A stretch of DNA of 62,107 bases from UMGS1532 sp045594795. Its GTDB lineage: Bacteria; Bacillota; Clostridia; Oscillospirales; Acutalibacteraceae. The position numbers and the translations under genes are program-made. The DNA lies in assembly GCA_045594795.1 (NCBI GenBank), contig JAZNZF010000059.1:1-62107 (forward strand), in the 5' to 3' direction. The notes under the pieces were generated by a model. It ran no database searches. It worked only from the letters and a program-made list of their open reading frames with translations, and was not told where the DNA came from. Positions 1 to 9,185 of this stretch are shown here, in pieces; the stretch's first letter is position 1, and each line of letters begins with the position of its first letter.

Positions 1-1
1 A

Positions 2-139
2 AACCGTTGAAATCGCGCCTGTTGTAAATAACTGAAGCAGGGAAAGCCGTACTCCGTCCACATGATCGATAAACCTGCTGACCGTCATAATCTGCAGTGC
101 ATAGGGAAATGCACTGATGAAAATCAGAACGTAGTCCCA
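2..139 (-). pseudogene. EamA/DMT-family transporter fragment, truncated at a junction
   Basis: Read leftward from about position 139, one minus-strand frame stays open for 46 codons to the window edge and spells a hydrophobic segment with the pattern SAFPYALQI then VRLSLLQL, typical of EamA/DMT drug-metabolite transporters. Just right of 139 the same frame meets a stop (TGA within about 18 bases), and the + strand passes into the repeat region of the surface protein. The fragment therefore lacks its 5' part and would continue off the left edge. The first about 130 bases also look richer in G+C than the following gene. Family assignment is by pattern only. Confidence 0.6.
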
Positions 140-3100
140 GTTACCATTGTTGAATCACCTATTGAAAGTATCGAAATTGAGCCAATCGATATAATTAAAG
201 AAACCGATGGCTGGTGGTACGAAGATTGTATAGAAGATGAAGACGGCAACGAGGAAAGTGTTGATTATTACTGCTATGAGTGGAGTGATAATCTTTCTTA
301 CACCGTTACATTAAAAGACGGCACAGAGATTCAAGGTACAGGTCAATATTTCGTTTATAACGACGAGGAATATTATATTGACTGGCAAGATAACCAAAGC
401 GCATCAAATCAGTGGACTGCTGGTAACGCCTATTACCCAACTATCAGTGTTTTAGGTTATAGCTGTGAAGTTCCTGTTACCATTATTGATACACCTATCG
501 AAAGTATCGAATTTGAGCCAATTAATATTATTGAGAACTCCTCAGGTGAATGGGAGTGGGATTGGAGTTTACCTGAAGCTGATGTTCAATATTTCTGCTA
601 TTATTGGTGGAATAAGCTCTCTTACACCGTTACATTAAAAGACGGCACCGAGATTCAAGGTATTGGCACATGGTTCAATTATAATGGTGAAGAATATAAT
701 ATTCAATGTCGAGACAACCAAAGTTCAGCAAATCAGTGGACTGTCGGTAATACCTATTATCCAACAATGAATGTTTTAGGTTACGAAACAGAAGTCCCTG
801 TTACCATTGTTGAATCACCTATTGAAAGTATCGAAATTGAGCCAATCAATATAACCAAAAACACCTCAGGTAATTGGAATTGGGATTGGATTACAAACGA
901 AGATGGAAGTGAAGATGAGGTTAAATATTACCGCTATTATTGGTGGAATGAACTCTCTTATACTATTAACTTTAAAGATGGCTCTCAAACCAAAGGAACT
1001 GGCACATGGTTCAATTATAATGGTGAAGAGTTCTCAATAGATTATTATGATAACCAACGTGCTGTAAACCAATGGACTACTGGAAATACCTATTATGAAA
1101 CCGTTAGTGTTATGGGTTGTAGCTGTGAAGTTTCTATCACAATCGAAAATATAAAAGCAACTCCAATAGATGTTGATGAAACAAAGAAAGCAGTAGTATC
1201 CAAAAAAGGCGAAATGGTATATTTCCAATTCACTCCTTCGGAATCAGGGGTATATACATTTACTTCTGATACATCAAAAGATACATATGGATATTTATAC
1301 GATTCTGATTTTAGCGAAATCGCTAACGATGATGATGGAGGAATTGATAACAATTTCCGTATAACATATAATCTTGAAGCAGGAGAAACCTATTATTTCG
1401 CAGCAAGGTATTATAGTAGTAACAATACAGGTAGCTTCAAGGTTAAATTGACCAAAGTCCCAGCCGTCATTGATGTTCAGATTACTCCAATAGAAATAAT
1501 AAAAGAAACCGGAGGTAACTGGGATGAATATTGGACAGAAGATGAAGATGGTAATGAAGAATATGTTGAGTATTACCACTATCATTGGTATAATAAGCTT
1601 TCTTATACAATTACCTTTGATAATGGCGACAAGAGTCAAGGATTTGGTACATATTTCGATTATGACGGTGAAGGATATTATATTGACTGGCATGGTACTC
1701 AAGGCGGCAATAATACGTGGACTGTTGGTAACACCTATTACCCAACCATCAGTGTTTTAGGTTATAGCTGCGAAGTTCCTGTTACCATTATTGATACACC
1801 TATCGAAAGTATTGAAGTTGAACCAATCAATATGGTTAAGGATACCGACGGTTATTGGGACGAAGATTGGATAGAAGATGAAGATGGCAACGAAGAAATT
1901 GTTGATTATTTCTACTATGAGTGGTATGATAACATTTCTTACACCATTAACTTTAATGACGGAACACAGATCAAAGGTTATGACAGCTGGTTCGATTATG
2001 ACGGTGAAGAATATAGAATTCAATATCAAGATAATCAAAGTGCCAAAAATCCCTGGATAGCAGGTAACACCTACTACCCAACCATCAGCGTTTTAGGTTA
2101 TAGCTGTGAAGTTCCTGTTACCATCGGTGAACTCAAATACGAAAATGGCATCGAATATATGGTGCAGAATGGTATTGTAGTTATAACAGGCGTTTCAAGC
2201 TCGGGGGATGTACTCACTATTCCTGAAACTATTGAAGGTTTACCTGTTGTTGCTATAACATCCTTAAGCGGTTGCGAATATAATGAAATCGTTATTCCTG
2301 ATACAATAACCTCTCTTTCTGCAGCAGCTTTTGATGGATGTTATGATTTAACAAAAATCACAATCGGCACCGGAGTTAAAACTTTAAGTAACAGAATGTT
2401 TATAGATGCTTATAACTTAACCGAAATAGTTGTTTCCGATAAGAACGAAAAATACACAAGCGTCGATGGCATAGTTTATGATAAAGATGTAACAACAATG
2501 GTGGCTATCCCTTACGGTAAAACAACCCAACATACCGTACCGGAAACTGCAACCGATATTTACCTTTATATAAGTGGTTCTTATAAGTTTGGTATTGTAT
2601 TATTGAACGATAATACAGGATATATTACAGAAGATGGCGTTATTTATAATAAGGATAAGACCATAGTTTATGCTTGTGACCCAACAAAAACCGGAAGCTA
2701 TACTATGCCTGATACTGTTGAAATAATTAATAATGCTGCTTTTAAAAACAGTAGTTTAGAAAAAGTTGTAGTTTCTCAAAAGGTTACTGATATCGTTTAT
2801 TGCGCATTTATGAATAACGAAAATCTCAAAGAGGTTGTTCTTCCTAATACATTAACCTCAATTTCTCAAGGCGCGTTCCAAGGCTGCGGCAACCTTACAG
2901 ATGTTAATATGCCAAGTGAGTTGACATCTATAGGAAACAATGCCTTTGCATCAAGCGGTATCAAAAAAGCAGATATCCCAGGCGGAGTTAAAACTATTGA
3001 GTCATCAGCGTTTATGTATTCAGACTTAGAGGAATTAACCCTTGCTGAAGGTATAAAAGAAATTGAATCTGCTGCGTTTATGAATACTAAATTAAAGGAA

Positions 3101-5446
3101 GTTAAGATTCCTGATAGTATGGATATCATTTCTACTTTCGCTTTTAATGGCTCTACTTTAGAAAGCGTTGATTTAGGAAACGGAATCCAAGAAATAGACG
3201 ATTTTGCTTTTGCAAACACCAACCTTAAGGCAGTGCGCATTCCTGATAGTGTTGTTTATTTAGGAGATTGCGTTTTCGATGGCTCAAAGGTTAAAGACCT
3301 CCAAATTGGAGCAGGTATAACCAGCACAGGTAGTTATACATTTATCGGTATGGAAATTGAAACCTTAACCTTACCTTCAAACGTAACCGAAGTCGCGTAT
3401 AAATCCTTTATGGATTGCTCAAAGCTTGCGGATATAGAATTACCTGATACTCTTGAAAAACTCGATGGTACTGCATTCCAAGGTACTGCATGGTATGATA
3501 ATCAATCTGGTGGTGTGATATATATTGGTACGTCCCTTTACGGTTATAAAGGCGATATGCCAGAAAATACCAACATAATAATTAAAGACGGCACCAAGAT
3601 TATTGCAAACTATGCATTCGAACTTCAAGAAAATCTTGCAAGTATAACTCTTCCAACCAGTGTTAAAACTATAGGTTTGTCAGCATTTTCAAACTGTTTT
3701 AACATATCCGATGTTTATTATTCTGGTTCCCAAGAGGATAGAGAAAAAATCGATATCGATACTGGAAACTATTGGTTGGAACAAGCAACGTGGCATTATA
3801 ACTATGTATGTACTCATAAATTTGAGAATGATTGTGACGAAGATTGTAATATCTGCGGAGAGATTCGTCCGATTGTTCATGATTTTGCGGATGCAACATG
3901 TACCGAAGCTGAAACCTGTAATCTTTGTGGAGAAACCCGTAACGAAGCATTAGGGCATAATTCCGATGCCGGTACGGTTACCAAAGAGGCTACCTGTAGC
4001 GAAACAGGTACTAAGGTTTATAAATGCACAAGATGTGAAGAAGTTCTTAAAACAGAAGTTCTTGCACAACTTACTCACGATTTTGCCGCAGCAACCTGCA
4101 ATAAAGCAGAAACCTGTAATCTTTGCGGGGAGGCCCGTGGTGAAGCATTAGGCCATAATTCTGATGCAGGTACGGTTACCAAGGAACCAACCTGTACTGA
4201 AACAGGAATTAAAACCTACAAATGCACAAGATGTGAAGAAGTTCTTAAAACAGAAGTTCTCGCACAACTTACTCACGATTTTGCCGCAGCAACCTGTGAA
4301 AAAGCAGAAACCTGTAAACTTTGCGGTGAAACACGTGGTGAAGCATTAGGCCATAATTCTGATGATGGCACGGTTACCAAAGAGGCAACCTGTTCTGAAA
4401 CCGGAATTAAAACCTATAAATGTGCAAGATGTGAAGAAGTTATAAAAACCGAAACACTCGATAAACTTCCTCATGAATACACTGAAGCCACTTGTGAAAA
4501 TCCTGAAACTTGCGAAGTTTGTGGACAAACAAGAGGCGAAGCGTTAGGTCATATCGGCGGAGAAGCTACCTGCGAGGAAAAAGCAATCTGCACCCGCTGT
4601 GAAGAAGAATATGGCGATTTTGCAGACCATATATTCTCTAATGCTAATTGTACAGAAGCTAAGACTTGCGAAATTTGTGGTGATACCGAGGGTGATGAAT
4701 TAGGTCACAGTTACTCAAATGCATGTGATAAAGATTGTAATCGTTGCGGTGCAAAACGAACAACTAAGCATAAATACAGCAACAATTGCGATACAACATG
4801 TAATGTATGTAACGCAGTCAGAAGCGTAACTCATGCTTATAAAACCACAACAGAGGCTGCAACAACCTCTAAAAACGGTAGCGTTGTTAAGAAATGTACT
4901 GTTTGCGGAAAAGTTGCAAGCACCACAACTATTAAATATGCAAAAACATTCAAGCTTTCAACAACAGAATATACCTATAACGGTAAAAACAAAAAGCCAA
5001 GTGTTGTTGTTAAGGATTCAAGCAATAAAGTGCTTAAGAATAAAGTAGATTATATTATTCACTATCCTTCAAGTACAAAGAATGTTGGCACATATAAAGT
5101 TAAAATAGAATTGAAGGGCAAATATTCAGGCACAAAGACCTTGTCCTTTAAGATTAACCCATCTAAAACAACAGTTTCAAAACTCACCGCAGGTAAAAAG
5201 AAACTTACTGTTAACATAACCAAGAAATCAACTCAAGTAACGGGTTATGAAATTCAGTATTCAACCTCTAAGAAGTTTACAAGTTCTAAAACAAAAACAA
5301 TAAAGAGCAATAAAACAACTAAGGTAACCCTCAGTAGTTTGAAAGCAAAGAAAACATACTATGTAAGAGTTAGAACTTATAAAACTGTTAATGGTAAGAA
5401 ATATTATTCAGATTGGTCAGGATATAAGTCCAAAAAGACCAAATAA
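62..5446 (+). CDS. Giant repeat-rich cell-surface protein (BspA-type LRR), 5' end broken
   Basis: The frame encodes 1794 residues. From about residue 26 to 687 there are five copies of a roughly 108-residue acidic, Trp/Tyr-rich repeat, interrupted after the third (about residues 360-465) by a segment like the bacterial pre-peptidase C-terminal (PPC) domain. Residues about 690-1220 are BspA-type leucine-rich repeats (LRR_5) with the usual IPDSV...IGDxAFxxC rhythm. Residues about 1250-1620 are Cys-rich ribbon repeats with CxxC pairs, followed by a Lys/Thr-rich region ending in a fibronectin-III-like domain. Such proteins are usually exported adhesins. No signal peptide, LPXTG or SLH anchor is visible. 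The first about 25 residues, including the ATG, lie antisense to a transporter fragment, so the real N-terminus is missing. A terminator follows the stop. Confidence 0.8.
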   Translation: MIDKPADRHNLQCIGKCTDENQNVVPVTIVESPIESIEIEPIDIIKETDGWWYEDCIEDEDGNEESVDYYCYEWSDNLSYTVTLKDGTEIQGTGQYFVYNDEEYYIDWQDNQSASNQWTAGNAYYPTISVLGYSCEVPVTIIDTPIESIEFEPINIIENSSGEWEWDWSLPEADVQYFCYYWWNKLSYTVTLKDGTEIQGIGTWFNYNGEEYNIQCRDNQSSANQWTVGNTYYPTMNVLGYETEVPVTIVESPIESIEIEPINITKNTSGNWNWDWITNEDGSEDEVKYYRYYWWNELSYTINFKDGSQTKGTGTWFNYNGEEFSIDYYDNQRAVNQWTTGNTYYETVSVMGCSCEVSITIENIKATPIDVDETKKAVVSKKGEMVYFQFTPSESGVYTFTSDTSKDTYGYLYDSDFSEIANDDDGGIDNNFRITYNLEAGETYYFAARYYSSNNTGSFKVKLTKVPAVIDVQITPIEIIKETGGNWDEYWTEDEDGNEEYVEYYHYHWYNKLSYTITFDNGDKSQGFGTYFDYDGEGYYIDWHGTQGGNNTWTVGNTYYPTISVLGYSCEVPVTIIDTPIESIEVEPINMVKDTDGYWDEDWIEDEDGNEEIVDYFYYEWYDNISYTINFNDGTQIKGYDSWFDYDGEEYRIQYQDNQSAKNPWIAGNTYYPTISVLGYSCEVPVTIGELKYENGIEYMVQNGIVVITGVSSSGDVLTIPETIEGLPVVAITSLSGCEYNEIVIPDTITSLSAAAFDGCYDLTKITIGTGVKTLSNRMFIDAYNLTEIVVSDKNEKYTSVDGIVYDKDVTTMVAIPYGKTTQHTVPETATDIYLYISGSYKFGIVLLNDNTGYITEDGVIYNKDKTIVYACDPTKTGSYTMPDTVEIINNAAFKNSSLEKVVVSQKVTDIVYCAFMNNENLKEVVLPNTLTSISQGAFQGCGNLTDVNMPSELTSIGNNAFASSGIKKADIPGGVKTIESSAFMYSDLEELTLAEGIKEIESAAFMNTKLKEVKIPDSMDIISTFAFNGSTLESVDLGNGIQEIDDFAFANTNLKAVRIPDSVVYLGDCVFDGSKVKDLQIGAGITSTGSYTFIGMEIETLTLPSNVTEVAYKSFMDCSKLADIELPDTLEKLDGTAFQGTAWYDNQSGGVIYIGTSLYGYKGDMPENTNIIIKDGTKIIANYAFELQENLASITLPTSVKTIGLSAFSNCFNISDVYYSGSQEDREKIDIDTGNYWLEQATWHYNYVCTHKFENDCDEDCNICGEIRPIVHDFADATCTEAETCNLCGETRNEALGHNSDAGTVTKEATCSETGTKVYKCTRCEEVLKTEVLAQLTHDFAAATCNKAETCNLCGEARGEALGHNSDAGTVTKEPTCTETGIKTYKCTRCEEVLKTEVLAQLTHDFAAATCEKAETCKLCGETRGEALGHNSDDGTVTKEATCSETGIKTYKCARCEEVIKTETLDKLPHEYTEATCENPETCEVCGQTRGEALGHIGGEATCEEKAICTRCEEEYGDFADHIFSNANCTEAKTCEICGDTEGDELGHSYSNACDKDCNRCGAKRTTKHKYSNNCDTTCNVCNAVRSVTHAYKTTTEAATTSKNGSVVKKCTVCGKVASTTTIKYAKTFKLSTTEYTYNGKNKKPSVVVKDSSNKVLKNKVDYIIHYPSSTKNVGTYKVKIELKGKYSGTKTLSFKINPSKTTVSKLTAGKKKLTVNITKKSTQVTGYEIQYSTSKKFTSSKTKTIKSNKTTKVTLSSLKAKKTYYVRVRTYKTVNGKKYYSDWSGYKSKKTK
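142..2124 (+). repeat. Five copies of a ~325-bp coding repeat in the surface protein
   Basis: Copies begin near 142, 471, 795, 1477 and 1785; the 1135-1470 gap is the PPC-like domain. Each copy opens with VPVTI and a PIESIE motif (degenerate in copy 4), has an acidic DEDGNEE-like patch, a YY-x-Y-x-W motif and an LSYT strand, and ends NTYYPTISVLGYSCE. Parts are nearly identical at DNA level, for example the copies starting at 142 and 795, so recombination or misassembly in this stretch is easy. Confidence 0.85.
3878..4471 (+). repeat. Three tandem 198-bp Cys-rich coding repeats
   Basis: Exact-length 66-codon units start at 3878, 4076 and 4274. Each carries an HDFA start, a CxxCGE ribbon, an EALGHNSD motif and a second CxxC in the form KCxRCEE. 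Partial, diverged units continue to about 4920. The regular CxxC pairs suggest small metal-binding or disulfide-stabilised modules on the surface protein. Confidence 0.85.
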
Positions 5447-5454
5447 CTAAACTA

Positions 5455-5482
5455 AAACGGCAAGGAGAAATCCTTGCCGTTT
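5455..5482 (+). terminator. Terminator after the surface protein gene
   Basis: A perfect inverted repeat (stem CGGCAAGGA / TCCTTGCCG with flanking A and T bases, GAAA loop) lies 9 bases after the stop codon and is followed by TTTG. The A-rich left flank would let it work in both directions. Confidence 0.75.
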
Positions 5483-5510
5483 GTTAGTAAAACTTACCGC
5501 GAATATAATT

Positions 5511-5538
5511 GAGGCACCTTCCTTACGAAAGGTGCCTC
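5511..5538 (-). terminator. Likely terminator of hom-lysC-asd
   Basis: A perfect 9-bp stem (GAGGCACCT / AGGTGCCTC) lies 25 bases beyond the asd stop in the direction of transcription. The following minus-strand sequence is AT-rich but has no clean U-run. Confidence 0.55.
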
Positions 5539-5562
5539 ACAGCGTGGTTTTTACCTTATATG

Positions 5563-6561
5563 TTAGATTAATAATTCAGCAATTTGAATTGCGTTGGTAG
5601 CGGCACCTTTTCGTACTTGGTCACCGCAGCACCAAATATTAATACCCTTGTCACAGGTTAGGTCTTCGCGAATTCTACCAACATATACAATATCCTGGTC
5701 GCTTGTATCAATAGGCATTGGTAAAATATTATTATCAAGGTCATCAACAAGTTTACAACCTGGAGCAGATGCAATAATATTCCTTGCGTCTTCTACCGAA
5801 ACCTTGTCGCGAGTTTTAACAACAACCGAAATAGAGTGTGAGCGTACAACCGGAACACGAACGCAGGTGCAGCTAACAAGTAACTCTGGCAAATGCATAA
5901 TTTTTCTGCCCTCATTTTGCATTTTCATTTCTTCTGTTGTATATCCGTTTTCAACACCGCTACCAATTTTGGGTATTAGGTTGTATGCTATCTGGTTTGT
6001 AAATACATTGGAAACAATCTCGCCACCATCTAAAACTGCACGGCTTTGGTCCATAAGCTCTATAGGACCGCCCGCACCGGCGCCAGATACGGCTTGATAG
6101 GTAGAAGCCACCATAGTTTCAATGGGGCTAAGCTTGTTTAAAGCATTTACTGCAACGAGTGTAATTATTGTTGAACAGTTGGGGTTAGAGATTATGCCCT
6201 TGTGAGCTTTTGCATCCTCAGGATTTATCTCGGGAACAACAAGCGGAACATCCTTATCCATACGGAAAGCGCTTGAGTTATCAACAAAAACGGCACCTGC
6301 AGCAACAATATGGGGAGCCATTTCTTTTGCTATAGCGTTGCTTGCTGCACCGAGGACAATGTCCATACCGCTAAAGGAATCCTTAGTAACTTCCTCAACA
6401 GTATATTCTTTGCCCATATATTCAATCTTTTTGCCAGCACTTCTCTGTGAAGCAAGAAGCTTTAACTCTCCGATAGGGAAGTTTCTTTCGGCTAAAATTT
6501 TAAGCATTTCGCGGCCAACCGCACCAGTTGCACCGATAATTGCAAGATTAACTTTTTTCAT
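5563..6561 (-). CDS. asd: Aspartate-semialdehyde dehydrogenase
   Basis: Asd reduces aspartyl-4-phosphate to aspartate-4-semialdehyde with NADPH, the second common step to threonine, methionine, lysine and diaminopimelate. The 332 residues begin with the dinucleotide motif GATGAVG (residues 10-16). The active-site SNPNCST places the nucleophilic Cys at 129, QAVSGAG follows at 156-162 and the catalytic His is in VRSHS (H242). Length is normal for the family. It is the last gene of the leftward hom-lysC-asd operon, 30 bases after lysC, with an AAAGGA ribosome binding site in the gap. Assignment is firm. Confidence 0.97.
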   Translation of the reverse strand: MKKVNLAIIGATGAVGREMLKILAERNFPIGELKLLASQRSAGKKIEYMGKEYTVEEVTKDSFSGMDIVLGAASNAIAKEMAPHIVAAGAVFVDNSSAFRMDKDVPLVVPEINPEDAKAHKGIISNPNCSTIITLVAVNALNKLSPIETMVASTYQAVSGAGAGGPIELMDQSRAVLDGGEIVSNVFTNQIAYNLIPKIGSGVENGYTTEEMKMQNEGRKIMHLPELLVSCTCVRVPVVRSHSISVVVKTRDKVSVEDARNIIASAPGCKLVDDLDNNILPMPIDTSDQDIVYVGRIREDLTCDKGINIWCCGDQVRKGAATNAIQIAELLI

Positions 6562-6591
6562 AATAAAACATTTCCTTTCGCAAAACGGGTA

Positions 6592-7905
6592 TTATTTAAT
6601 AAAACTGTCGTAAAGAACACGAATAGTTTTTTCGTAGTCACTGCTATCAACGCCCAATATTATATTACGTTCCTCAGGACCCTGTGAAATCATTCTGATA
6701 TTAATTCCACTTTCGCCCATTGCAGCAAATAGCTTGCCTGATGTACCGGGTTTAAATGCCATCTTTCTGCCAACAACAGCAATAATTGCAATGTTTTCGA
6801 TAACATCAATTTTTTGTGGCTGAATTTCGGTTTCAAGCTCGCCGATAATAGCATAAAGGTTATCCTTAACACTAGCCGAAGACATTACAAATGAGAACGA
6901 ATCAATGCCTGACGGAGCATATTCTATTGCAACACCGTTACGCTCGAATACTGCAAAAATATGGCGAAGAATACCGATGCCGGCAGATAAGCCGTGTTTG
7001 TTTAATGTAATAATGCTAAAACCGTGTCTACCTGCAATACCTGTTATAAAGCTTGGGTCGTTAAAGGTATCGTTACAGTCCTTCATAATAATGGTTCCGC
7101 TGTTTTCTGGGTCGTTTGTGTTACGGATATTTAAAGGAATGTTAGCTTTTTTAACAGGGAATATTGTTCCTTCGTGTAAAACTTGTGCACCCATATAAGA
7201 AAGCTCGCGAAGCTCGTCGTAGGTGATGTGTTTAATTGGCTTTGGATTATCTACAATTCTTGGGTCTGCCATAAGCACGCCGCTAACGTCGGTCCAGTTT
7301 TCGTATACATCGGCATGTAATGCAGCTGCTGCCAATGCGCCGGTGATATCAGAACCGCCACGGGTCATTACCTTAATTGTAGCGTTTGGCATAATTCCGT
7401 AAAAGCCAGGTATTACAATACCTTTTTCGTAGGGAATGTTTTGTAGCTTGGAATAAGATTTGTCGGTGTCAATTGTGCCATCTAATTTAAATGTTAGCCA
7501 CTCGGTTGCATCAACAAACTTATAGCCTAAGAAGTCTGCTAATAACATAGCAGAAAGATATTCGCCGCGAGATACAAGCTCGTCTTGGCTGATACCTTTT
7601 TTCATTTTCTGCTCTATAGCTTTAAGCTCGGCTTCTATATCTACCGAAAGACCTAATTCGTCTCTGATTTCAATATATCTGTCGCTTATTAGCTTAAAAA
7701 CACTATCACTGCTAACACCATATTGTAGGTGAGCATAGCATAAATAGAGTAAATCTGTAATCTTGTGGTCACCACTAAAACGTTTACCTGCGGCAGAAAC
7801 AATTACAACTTTACGGCTGGCTTCAGCAGTAACGATTTCTTTTACCTTTTTATACTGATTGGCGTCTGCCATTGATGAGCCGCCGAATTTAAGTACCTTA
7901 AACAT
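6592..7905 (-). CDS. lysC: Aspartate kinase
   Basis: This enzyme phosphorylates aspartate, the committed step of the aspartate amino-acid pathway. It has 437 residues. The kinase domain opens with KFGGSS (residues 6-11), and TRGGSD lies in the middle. The C-terminal part, from about residue 300, contains two ACT-like segments, including the typical SGKLFAAMGESGINI stretch, so feedback inhibition by an amino acid is likely although the effector cannot be told from the sequence. Its operon partners hom and asd point to threonine supply. A strong AAGGAGG site sits just upstream of the ATG, 15 bases after hom. Confidence 0.96.
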   Translation of the reverse strand: MFKVLKFGGSSMADANQYKKVKEIVTAEASRKVVIVSAAGKRFSGDHKITDLLYLCYAHLQYGVSSDSVFKLISDRYIEIRDELGLSVDIEAELKAIEQKMKKGISQDELVSRGEYLSAMLLADFLGYKFVDATEWLTFKLDGTIDTDKSYSKLQNIPYEKGIVIPGFYGIMPNATIKVMTRGGSDITGALAAAALHADVYENWTDVSGVLMADPRIVDNPKPIKHITYDELRELSYMGAQVLHEGTIFPVKKANIPLNIRNTNDPENSGTIIMKDCNDTFNDPSFITGIAGRHGFSIITLNKHGLSAGIGILRHIFAVFERNGVAIEYAPSGIDSFSFVMSSASVKDNLYAIIGELETEIQPQKIDVIENIAIIAVVGRKMAFKPGTSGKLFAAMGESGINIRMISQGPEERNIILGVDSSDYEKTIRVLYDSFIK

Positions 7906-7920
7906 TAAAGTAAATCCTCC

Positions 7921-9045
7921 TTATAATATACCTGCTATAAAGGCATTGTTTTCTTTAGCGAACTTGTGCATCTCACTAACTGTTAGCGGTACAGTAATAC
8001 AGCCGCTTTCCCAATGCTCTTTAATTTTACTGCTATCAAGCTTATTGCAAGCAGGTGCCGAAACAAAGTAACTGTGCGATACAGCAGAGTTGTTAAGGGC
8101 TATGTCTTTTATATTAGAATTATATGTTCTTTTAACACCGCTTGCCACATCAATACAGTCGTTAATAACTGTGTATGCGGTGGGGTATCTACCTGCACCG
8201 TAGCCAAGGTATGCGCCTTGTCCAACATTTTCAGCGCTGTATGCTATTCTGTTTAAATTACGCGAAACAGCTGCCCAAGAAGAATCGTCTTTAACAAGTG
8301 TAGGCTCTGTGTATGCCGAAATACCGTCGTCGCCGTTAACTGCAGTAGCAATTAATCTGCATAAGTAACCGTGCTTTTCGCAATCGTTAAGAATTTTGGA
8401 TGTTACCGCGCTGATACCAATAATGTCAATCTCGCTCGGGTTAACCGCTACGCCAAAGGCAATGTTTGCCGAAATACCAATTTTGCGGCCTGTGTCAAGT
8501 CCGTCGATATCAGAGCTTGGGTCGGCTTCTGCAAAGCCTAACTGTTGTGCCGTTTTAAGCGCGTCGGCAAAATCTGTACCGTCTTTGTGCATAGCATCAA
8601 GAATATAGTTTGTGGTTCCGTTTAAAATACCTTCAATACATTGAACCTTGCTTGTCCTAACGGTTCTTTCTAAGTTAGTAAGCCACGGAATGCCGCCACC
8701 AACTGCTGCAGTGTATCTTAATGCAACACCCTTCTCCTTAGCGAGTGCAGTAAGTGTTTTATAGTTTTCACATATAACAAGCTTGTTTGCGGTGATAACA
8801 TTTTTTCCCGCATTAAGTGAAGCAGTTATAAATTTAAGAGCAATGTCTCTGCCACCGATAAGCTCAACAACCGTTTCAACCTCGGGGTCGTTAAGAATCA
8901 CATTTATATCGGTTACGCTTGTGGCTTCAATATCATTATGTTCAACCAAATCGAGAACATATTTAACCTTTAAATCGCTTGATTTAAGTGCCATTTCGTA
9001 AACACCGTAGCCAACGGTGCCGAAGCCAAGTATTGCGATGTTCAT
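7921..9045 (-). CDS. hom: Homoserine dehydrogenase, short form without ACT domain
   Basis: Hom reduces aspartate semialdehyde to homoserine with NAD(P)H. The 374 residues start with a Rossmann GFGTVG motif (7-12). GGGIPW (117-121) and LNGTTNYIL (141-149) form the substrate site, and DGLDTGRK (181-188) carries the catalytic Lys/Asp pair. Many Gram-positive Hom proteins are about 430 residues with a C-terminal ACT regulatory domain; here the protein ends soon after the catalytic fold with no clear ACT. Control may therefore lie in lysC or at the promoter. It is first in the leftward operon and has a GAGGT ribosome binding site. Confidence 0.95.
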   Translation of the reverse strand: MNIAILGFGTVGYGVYEMALKSSDLKVKYVLDLVEHNDIEATSVTDINVILNDPEVETVVELIGGRDIALKFITASLNAGKNVITANKLVICENYKTLTALAKEKGVALRYTAAVGGGIPWLTNLERTVRTSKVQCIEGILNGTTNYILDAMHKDGTDFADALKTAQQLGFAEADPSSDIDGLDTGRKIGISANIAFGVAVNPSEIDIIGISAVTSKILNDCEKHGYLCRLIATAVNGDDGISAYTEPTLVKDDSSWAAVSRNLNRIAYSAENVGQGAYLGYGAGRYPTAYTVINDCIDVASGVKRTYNSNIKDIALNNSAVSHSYFVSAPACNKLDSSKIKEHWESGCITVPLTVSEMHKFAKENNAFIAGIL

Positions 9046-9106
9046 TATTTTGACCTCATCTCTTTTTAAGTGATTTTAAATAATAACTTAAAAACACTTG
9101 AAATTT

Positions 9107-9135
9107 TTTACAAAATATTATATCATAGGTATTAT
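9107..9135 (+). promoter_or_regulatory. thrC promoter, overlapping the hom promoter
   Basis: TTTACA at 9107-9112 and TATTAT at 9130-9135 are separated by 17 bases and point toward thrC, whose ATG lies about 50 bases downstream. The same DNA holds a leftward promoter for hom on the other strand. Confidence 0.55.
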
Positions 9136-9145
9136 AAAAATGCAA
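9117..9145 (-). promoter_or_regulatory. hom-lysC-asd promoter, overlapping the thrC promoter
   Basis: On the minus strand TTGCAT (9145-9140) and a consensus TATAAT (9122-9117) are 17 bases apart. The expected start of transcription is near 9110, leaving a leader of about 65 bases before the hom ATG. Confidence 0.6.
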
Positions 9146-9185
9146 TATAAATCTTAAGGTTTTTTACTTGGATTGGAGAAAAATT

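Noticed and set aside
5594..6097. 167-codon frame on the + strand over asd
   Set aside because: Shadow of asd, which has all catalytic residues.
9046..9185. Riboswitch or T-box in the hom/thrC gap
   Set aside because: The expected leaders are only about 45-65 bases and show no terminator/antiterminator pair or T-box sequence.
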